64,000 nucleotides of DNA from Pollenia angustigena (taxonomy: Eukaryota; Arthropoda; Insecta; Diptera; Polleniidae), in assembly GCA_930367215.1 (NCBI GenBank), contig OV884059.1:230639803-230703802 (forward strand), in the 5' to 3' direction. The position numbers and the translations under genes are program-made. Positions 57,161-64,000 of this stretch are shown piece by piece; the first letter of the stretch is position 1, and every line of letters starts with the position of its first letter. The notes beneath the pieces were generated by a model that worked only from the letters and a program-made list of their open reading frames with translations, was not told the origin of the DNA and did no database searches.

Positions 57161-57950
57161 TAACTCCCGTTGTACCAGGTTGCTAGGATCGCTGGCGAGC
57201 CTTCGGTCTCAAGACATCACGAAGACTTCAGTAGGTCTATTATTTTCTTTGTCGAATACAGGTATGACTACACCTGATTATGCCACGGTGTATGCAACAC
57301 CAAATGGTGATATATTATCCTTAAGATGATCCCTACAAAACAGGTGGCATTCTTTAAGTCTTTAGAGCCAAATCTTGCTTGAATATTTCTTAAAAATAAC
57401 TAGATTAATGTATCCACTCTTACTTGCTAACTATGACTTTGCATTCATGCCTTTAACTAGATTTAACTATTAAAAGCAAATTTTTTTTTTAAAGTAAAAA
57501 AAAAACTTGTCCCAAGAGAATTGGTATAAAAAACAAGTGTTACATTTTCCAAAATACGTATAATGAAAATAAAAGTAAAGAAATTTACAAAGAAAAGTTT
57601 TTCTTTCAGTTTCCCAATGCTTATTTAACTGTTGGCAACGAGAGAGAGAGAAAGAGAAATAACACGTAAATAGATAATTTAATTGGGGAAAAAGAAAACT
57701 TTCTATTTTTTAAAGCTGCTTTTTTCTGTTCTTTGTGGTTTGGAAATACTTTGTCTCCTATTTCTTCTCAGAATTTTATTATAAAATTTCAGTAAAAAGA
57801 AAAGGAAATTCTAACCCAAAAGGAAACTCCTTTAAAAAGGAAATTTATCGTACATTTTTTTTTTTTTAATTTTGCTAAGCAAATGTTTAAAAATTAGAAT
57901 TTAGTTTGTAAAAAACGTTTTTAATTTTCGGTAGAGCGACGTCCCAGCCA
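57161..57950. other. Non-coding stretch
   Basis: A short plus-strand ORF (57126-57329) is unsupported by any motif. A GAGA run lies at 57640-57652. I see nothing else. Confidence 0.4.
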
Positions 57951-58216
57951 GCTTTTTTGGGTGATAGTTTACTGTCAAAATCACCTAAATGAGTCTTCTC
58001 AGATCCCTTTTGATGTTTAATATAATTCTTTCATATGCTCAAAAAGGAATCAGAAAACTGAGTCACAAATGATTTTTCGAGGTGATATATTAGTAGAGTA
58101 CCATTTTCTCACAACGGGAGTATCTTTTATGATCAAAAAATGAGTTCATATGCGATTATTTTGCTCAGGAAGAGGATTTCTTAAAGATTTGATTATGATA
58201 GAATTTGCTAGCTGGG
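57951..58216. mobile_element. MITE-like element with CCCAGC ends
   Basis: TCCCAGCCAGCTTTTTTGG at the left and GAATTTGCTAGCTGGGG at the right are short imperfect inverted repeats. The interior has AAAAATGAG / CTCATTT-like words. Support is limited to the ends. Confidence 0.4.
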
Positions 58217-58226
58217 GTAAAGTAAA

Positions 58227-58757
58227 AACAAGTAAGAAAGTATAGTCGGTCAAGCCCGACCATATGATACCCTACACCACAGTATTTAAAAACACATCAT
58301 GCTTATGTGTCCATATAAATATGGATTTATCTATGTTTATGAAAAACGGTTTGAAAGTTTGTGAGAAATTGCCCCCTACCTCCCCTTGTGGTCCTACTTT
58401 TGAAAAACTGTATAACTTATGTGTCCATATAGATATGGATCTATATATGTTTTACTTTTCATTAATATCGGTTTGAGAGGCAGAAATTGCCCCCTACCTC
58501 CCCTCGTGGTCCTTTTTTTTAAACGCATACCATTTGTGTCCATATAGATATAATTCAATCTATGTTTTAAATTTTATTAAGATCGGTTTGATAGTTTCTG
58601 AGAGGAAGAAATTTCCCCCTATCTCGTGGTCCTACGATTCGGCCCATTTTTAATAGGCTTGGCCCTTGTGCCAATAAGAACCTATGACCCGAATGTTATC
58701 AAATTATCATCAGCACAAATGCAAAATAGCCTCTGCACTATTGTGGTGTGGGTATAA
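58227..58757 (+). mobile_element. ACAAGT...GGGTATAAA element, type 3, copy I
   Basis: ACAAGTAAGAAAGTATAG, hairpin GTCGGTCAAGCCCGAC, ATACCCTACACCACAG at the left; CTATTGTGGTGTGGGTATAAA at the right, so CTACACCACA and TGTGGTGTGGG are inverted. The interior repeats TTATGTGTCCATATA..ATGGAT and CCCCCTACCTCCCCTCGTGG two to three times. Same family as 44576-45092. Confidence 0.75.
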
Positions 58758-59766
58758 ATATTGTTATATTACTTTTAACACTAATAAATACAAATATGAA
58801 AATTAATTTCAAAAAGTCTTTAAGAAAGGAAAAACGTTGGACATTTTTTAGCTGGATGCTAAAAACAAAAGTCAGGTCCTACTAAACGGTGTTTTTAATG
58901 ACCGATTTGTAAAATATTACACCGGGAATAAAATTTAAATCCATTTTATTTTGGAAGATCAAAGCATATTCAGCTCATTATTGGTTTGACCTACCGACCA
59001 TTTTTAGAAAAATTAAGTTAGGTATGGGGTATATATATATTTTGAATACTCCCCTTTTGAATCCAAAACCTGTTTCACGAAATTTGTCAAGGTTTTTAAG
59101 ATGTTAAGCATTAATTTTCCTTTTTATCAATTAGTTTAAAGTTTATTAAGTATTGTTTTGCTCTACACGCCACTGTTTGGCGAATTCTCTAAATTCCTCA
59201 TACAAAAACGTACAAAATAAATTTCGTTCTTACTTTGCTCAATTGCCATTAGGAATGCAAGTAGTTAAAGTGAAAGCAAAATAATGTGACAGCAAGAAAA
59301 TAATTTTTAGTCTTGCTTCGCTTCTTTGCCGGAAGAAAAAAAGTAGTAAAAGCAAAAGTAAAATAAACTGTCAACAACTTAATACACAGTACAAAAAGCT
59401 AATTTTTAGAAATTAATTTTGAAAAGTGGCGTATGCGGCACAACATAATAATTTTTATTAAAGTTATTTTTGGCAATACAAAATTTATTATTTAAAAGAT
59501 TTCTGTATGACGTGCTAAATTTTTACTTTCAATAAAATACTTTCAATTTCCAAGTTCGTTCTTGAACGAAGTTCACAAAAATTAACATTTTTCTTTAAAG
59601 CATATGCCAGAAGCAGTGTGGTAAAACAAAAAGAAATCTATCGGGTATATTTCCAGAAATCTTCATGTAAACCTTCATTGTCATTTTTTCCATAACGACT
59701 TTTTGGCATATGCCAATATTGGGCTGACGGCATGTTATGAACATTTTAAATTTGTTTAGGCATATG
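58758..59766. other. AT-rich non-coding stretch
   Basis: I see no gene or transposon with clear edges. Confidence 0.4.
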
Positions 59767-60653
59767 CACGCAGAGAAAAAATATGGTTGGGCATGGTTAC
59801 GGCAACAATACTATGTTTATTGTAACAATATATTGTTGTCGTACACAAATAATTGTTATTTTTATTTAATATCAAGAATATTATAGTTACTGTAAACATA
59901 TCAATGTTTATCGCAATTATAAATATGAGTATTGTTGACCGAAAAATATTTATTTTTCTAACAACTAAATTATGATAACTTTCAAAACATATTATGTATA
60001 TTACCCACAACCATATCATGATATTTAATAGCCATAACATGATAACTTTCTTTACATTTATCATATTATGTTTAAGATGCAATCAAACTATTTTTACTCT
60101 AATAATATTATGGTAGCGCCATTTGTAAAATTATTTTGAATCAGTTGTGTCGTTTGTTTTATATGTGAGCGGTTAAACATGATAAATTACCATAAAAAAA
60201 TAATAAATTTAAAGAAATTTAAATAATTAATAGTGCAAAATATCGTAGTAAAATTCAACAACAAATATTGAACTCCGCTATTTTATTTACATCAAGAAAA
60301 ATTGTAAAAAGTCACAAAATAAAAAATCGATACAGAAAAATTTTAATTTGTTTTGTATTGTTATGACATAATATGATTATTTTTTAGCTTATTGTGATTA
60401 CCATGACAACAATATGATAAATTTCTTAGCTTATTATGATTAACATGATCATAATATGATTCCTTCTTAACTTATTATGATTAACAGAATAATAATATGA
60501 TTAAGGGAAAAATATTATGATGTAATATTACGAATATATTTAGCCATTATATGATTCAATAATAATCTTAATATGGTGACTACAATCATGAATCTTATCA
60601 TAATATGTTGCTCTTAGAAAATGTTTACCACAACCATGTTTTTTCTTTGCGTG
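59767..60653. mobile_element. TIR element with CACGCAGAGAAAAAA ends
   Basis: CACGCAGAGAAAAAATATGG at the left pairs with CATGTTTTTTCTTTGCGTG at the right, continuing through GTTGGGCATGG / CCACAACC. Flanks CATATG / TATATG differ by one base. The 887-bp interior carries about ten ATAATATGATTA-type words from 60360 to 60610. It has no transposase. Confidence 0.7.
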
Positions 60654-60985
60654 TATATGGAAGTCAAAACAATATCGAAAAGGTTAAATCAAAACTATTT
60701 CACTCTAATGTTACGTTAAAATTGCTTTTAGGCTTGTGGAATGCTGCTCAACATGACCTACACGCCATTTATATATTTCAAAATAAGTGCATACGAAATA
60801 TCATGGGCATATTTTGGCCCAAAACTATCAAGAACAATCGCCTTTGGTCAACAACACAACAACTAATCCATTTTAAAATCAGAAAGAGCAAATGGGGATG
60901 AATATGCCACACTATTTAGAGAAACCCACAGGTTACCAGGTGAAGAGGTCATCCTGCACACACATGGAGGCTTCAAATTGAAATT
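60654..60985 (+). pseudogene. LINE reverse transcriptase C-terminal relic
   Basis: The plus strand reads YGSQNNIEKVKSKLF, then FQNKCIRNIMGIFWPKTIKN, NRLWSTTQQ and IRKSKWG followed by a stop where related LINE proteins have KWGWIGHTLR; ICHTI and RNPQ follow in the same frame. This is the typical tail of an endonuclease-type LINE polyprotein. It begins exactly at the end of the TIR element, which may have inserted into it. It is inactive. Confidence 0.7.
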
Positions 60986-61061
60986 AAAGCTAATATGTTA
61001 AACTGAAGTCTTCTTCTATCAAACACCTATCGGAGCATAGAGCCTCTACAAAGTTTCTTTG

Positions 61062-61208
61062 AGTGGCCCGGTAGGCTAGCTGGTAGTAAGCGAGTCTATC
61101 AGCGCCGGAGTTGCGGTTTTGATTCCCGCTAGAGACTCTGGTTTCCTGCAGACAAGCGAAAAGCTTCGCGGGAGTAGCTTAGGGAATTAAAAATTAAAAA
61201 AAAAAAAG
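61062..61208 (+). mobile_element. tRNA-like SINE (family 2), copy 3
   Basis: AGTGGCCCGGTAGGCTAGCT, GGTAG, AGTCTATCAGCGCCGGAG, B-box-like GGTTTTGATTCCCGC, AGAGACTCTGGTTTCC, TGCAGACAAGCG, AAGCTTCGCGGGAGTAG, TTAGGGAATT and an A-rich tail. This is the clearest copy of the family. Confidence 0.75.
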
Positions 61209-61539
61209 TTATTCTGTCGGATGCTTTCGCTTAAATTTCGTTTCACGATACTCCATTTTCCTTAATGGTCCATAAAATTTAAGTCTGAATTAATAAAAAG
61301 CTTGTTCTATAAATACAGAAGATTGGAATCAAATTATTACGCCCCTAAGGACTCCACAGGAGTAAAAGGAATAATTATATAAATATATATATATATGTAT
61401 GTATTTATTGGCGAACCGCGGCTTTTCTTAAGTAAGCGCATCCTGGACTTCCAATTTCCCGGCACTTTTTCGAGCATTGCTGGCTTTGTGTCACGGAAAA
61501 CCCAAGCTTAAACCAGTGACTTCATGTAGTACTCTAGGA
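61209..61539. other. Non-coding stretch
   Basis: A TA-rich run lies at 61376-61394. I see nothing else. Confidence 0.4.
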
Positions 61540-61975
61540 GACAATCGAAAGCTGTCAAATCACACGAACTTTGAGGCCATTTGCCCAAGTCCAACGATAG
61601 TTGCGATCGCCGTATTGCTGAAACCTTATCTCGCCCGGATCAATGGCAATTGTATTTGCAAACAAAAAATCATTGACCCTGTTGCGATAACGACCTCCAT
61701 TGACCACGACGCGAAATCCGGCTTCATGAGGTCCGATGATGCCACCAACGTGTAAGCCGCACCCAACAGTGCATTCTTCTGGTTGTAAAGGAGTCTTTAG
61801 GTCTTGTTGTGGATTGATCTCACTGCTGGTTCGGCAATTTTGTTTAATAACAAATCCGTTAAGCCAAAAACGAGCCGTGCGTTGCAAAAATCGCGAAGTC
61901 GTCTATTGTGCGAATCATTTCCTAATTTTCATAGTAAATTTTAATAATTTTCCAGCATTGCTTAAACGTCTATTT
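61540..61975 (-). pseudogene. Mariner transposase relic
   Basis: The minus strand has WKIIKIYYEN (start of the DNA-binding domain), a stop and a deletion. Then, in one open frame of 110 codons, FWLNGFVIKQNCR, LQPEECTVGCGLHVGGIIGP and VVNGGRYRNRVNDFLFANTI lead to GEIRFQQYGD, where the catalytic Asp of FQQDGA has become Tyr. The sequence diverges beyond that point. No inverted repeats were found. It is a different branch from the 45.3-kb element. Confidence 0.75.
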
Positions 61976-63667
61976 ATTTAATAATTTAACGGAGTAAACT
62001 TAGCACAAATGTCAAAATGTGTGCGCATTATGACAGTTCGTTTGACAGCTGACTCTTGCGTAAGTTTTACCGGGCATTAAAAAAACACGTTTTTTAAAGA
62101 AAAGACAAGCTTGATCTTTCTATTATTATAAGGGAATAAAAGCCATGGCCAATCAGAAATAGCAAAGAAAACAAACGGACAATTTGTTTGGTGAAGGAAT
62201 TGAAGAAAAGGCATTTGGTCTTAATTGCTTTGCGTTATTTTATCGTTTTCTCTCAAACGATAACAAAGTAAATAGTTCATAGAAGCATTTTTGTGTACAT
62301 TTTTTAATCAAGTATTTTATAAACAAGACATTCGAGGTAAATTTTAGAAACGATAGAGAAAAGTAGAATAACAATCAGAAGAAATACAAAGACATCTTGT
62401 AAAATTTACCTTCCAGAGGAAAGGAACACGGGAAAATTTTTTAAATGAAAAGAGTTGTTAGATTCTGTTGACTAGATGCTTTTCATTTAATCCCTTGAGA
62501 CATTGTGGTGAAGCTGAGTTGACATCTTTAAGAGTAATTAAATTTACAATTTAGTGTAGAAATTATTAATAAGTAGACTTTTATAGGCACTTGCCTTTTG
62601 AAAAGGTTGTTTAACGCATAAAAATAAATTTTCCTAAAAATAGGCAATCTATTTTAAAGATAACTCTGGAGGTATTCTTTGGAATATCTAGTATGTACTT
62701 AAGTTTTGTTTTATTTACTTGCATTTTAAATTGCCTAAAATTTAAATCATCCTAAAAGTATGCTACATTTAAGGTCGTTAAATTTGTGCTTGAAGCACAC
62801 ATTTGTTTTTGATTTAATTTATTTGCTATTCATTGCTGGAAAGACATTATTAAATTTAAATATTTATTTACATTTTATTTTATATTCTAATTTAAAATGC
62901 AATTAAATTTACCTTCAAATTGATTTTAAATTAGAAAAAATAAAAATTAAGCATTTTTTTTAACAAATATTTATTTGCCTTCAACAACAACAACAACAAC
63001 AACAGCAACAACAATGAAAAGTGTGCAAATAACCAAAAATATTTTGACATGACTTCAAAAATAGAATGAAAATAATTTTTAAATTATTTATAGTAAATAA
63101 ATTGTAAAAAAAAAACTATATGCACAAAAGCGAATAAAGCAATAAAAATAAAATAAAATAAAATAAACAAAGTATTACAATTGCAAATGGATAAAATGTA
63201 TTAAAAAATGTTCGCACTTATACAAGTGCAAACGAATACACTAATACATTCATGAGTTATGTATGAATGCAGTAAGTGACACACATACTTTGAAATATTG
63301 AAAACATAGTTGCATAAATATTGTGTGAATTGTTATTAAACAATATGAAAATAAAATTGAAAATTGCATAAAAACAATAAAATATATATAAACACACACA
63401 CTTGCAATTATACTGATGGAAATGAGATTGTGTAAGTTTTTATTGTTGCATTAAAAAGAAAATAAAGTACATGGTCGATTTTTGTATTTGGTATAAAAAA
63501 TACAATGAGATAATAATTCAATCTGCATACAAGAGCACACACTCTCACATTTCTAAAGGGTGTTTCTTTAAGACTTAAAGAACTTCCGATAGGGATAACT
63601 TTAGAACTGGCTGTCATACTAGAGAAGTGTGTTACGCTTTTTTCAGTATACTTAGGCAAATCACCAC
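61976..63667. other. AT-rich stretch with CAA repeat
   Basis: I see no gene. (CAA)n lies at about 62982-63005. The AAATA-type run AATAAAATAAAATAAAATAA lies near 63145-63170. A minus-strand ORF at 63408-63680 has no recognisable motif. Confidence 0.45.
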
Positions 63668-63915
63668 ACAGAAAAAACAAAATTTATTTCAATTAAAAAA
63701 TTTTTGATTTTAAATAAAAAATTAATTAAATTTTCACCAGCAAACAAATTAATAGTATCAATTAAATATGTTTTTGAAATTAACACCATTTTTTTGTACA
63801 AATATCGTTAATATATGTAAACGTTTAATAAACTTGATACAATTTTTAATTAAAACTGATTTTATTTTTGATTAACAATTTAATTGAAAAAAAAAATTAC
63901 GAGAATTTTTTCTGT
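63668..63915. mobile_element. MITE with ACAGAAAAAA ends, copy 2
   Basis: ACAGAAAAAACAAAATTTAT at the left and GAATTTTTTCTGT at the right, with the shared interior CAAATTAATAGTATCAATTAA and TTAATTAAAACTGATTTTAT. It is 248 bp. The flanks do not show a clear duplication. Confidence 0.7.
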
Positions 63916-63985
63916 ACAATCAAAGACTTAAACTAGAACATGTGTGTGTAGATAAATTCGAAAAGTTTAATTCACTTTTTAAAAA

Positions 63986-63999
63986 TATCGCATGCGATA
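63986..63999. repeat. TATCGCATGCGATA palindrome at window end
   Basis: Single copy of the 14-bp palindrome found three times at 49791-49865. The array may continue beyond the window. Confidence 0.8.
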
Positions 64000-64000
64000 A

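Overview
This window is AT-rich, repeat-dominated DNA from a eukaryote, most probably a higher fly (Diptera). I infer this from the mix of insect-type elements: many mariner transposases, a BEL/Pao gag-protease ORF, a jockey-like LINE, a piggyBac relic, hAT-type elements, MITEs and tRNA-like SINEs. The element families look like those of calyptrate flies (blowfly or house-fly relatives), but that is recollection, not a search. I see no host protein-coding gene, true tRNA, rRNA or bacterial operon. The window reads as intergenic or large-intron sequence. Nearly all short ORFs are chance products or fragments of transposable elements.

Layout. 0.7-4.3 kb: a long foldback palindrome, a tRNA-like SINE, a mariner relic split by a MITE, and a long repeat with an ACAAGT start and GGGTATAAAA end. 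5.6-12.2 kb: MITEs, hAT-type elements with 8-bp target duplications (one carrying a nested TA-flanked element), a deleted mariner and a CTGGAGGT-tipped element. 12.2-19.7 kb: tandem repeats, mariner relics, and a GTGAAAAAAG-type minisatellite split by an ACAAGT element and by a LINE, which is itself split by a MITE. 21.3-24.9 kb: a piggyBac relic with a MITE inside it, a SINE at its 3' side and a 1.16-kb long-TIR element with a 9-bp target duplication beside it. 25.5-30.6 kb: a cluster of ACAAGT...GGGTATA elements. 31.4-37.7 kb: mariner, SINE and several TIR elements. 38.5-41.7 kb: a 5' part of a BEL/Pao element (LTR, primer site, gag, protease) on the minus strand, cut by a pogo-like MITE. 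42-48 kb: mariner, SINE, ACAAGT type 3, hAT and TIR elements. 49-54 kb: mostly plain AT-rich DNA with palindrome clusters. 54-64 kb: repeat fragments, MITEs, a LINE tail, a SINE and a last mariner.

How the parts relate. Nothing here works as a pathway. What can be read is an insertion history: several MITEs and SINEs sit inside or against recognisable coding relics, and the interrupted reading frames prove the boundaries. The only long open frame (631 codons, BEL/Pao Gag-protease) ends in residues supplied by the MITE that cut it. The most unusual item is the 23.7-24.9 kb element. It has GGGGCC-rich inverted arms and a central array of GC-rich hairpins unlike its surroundings.
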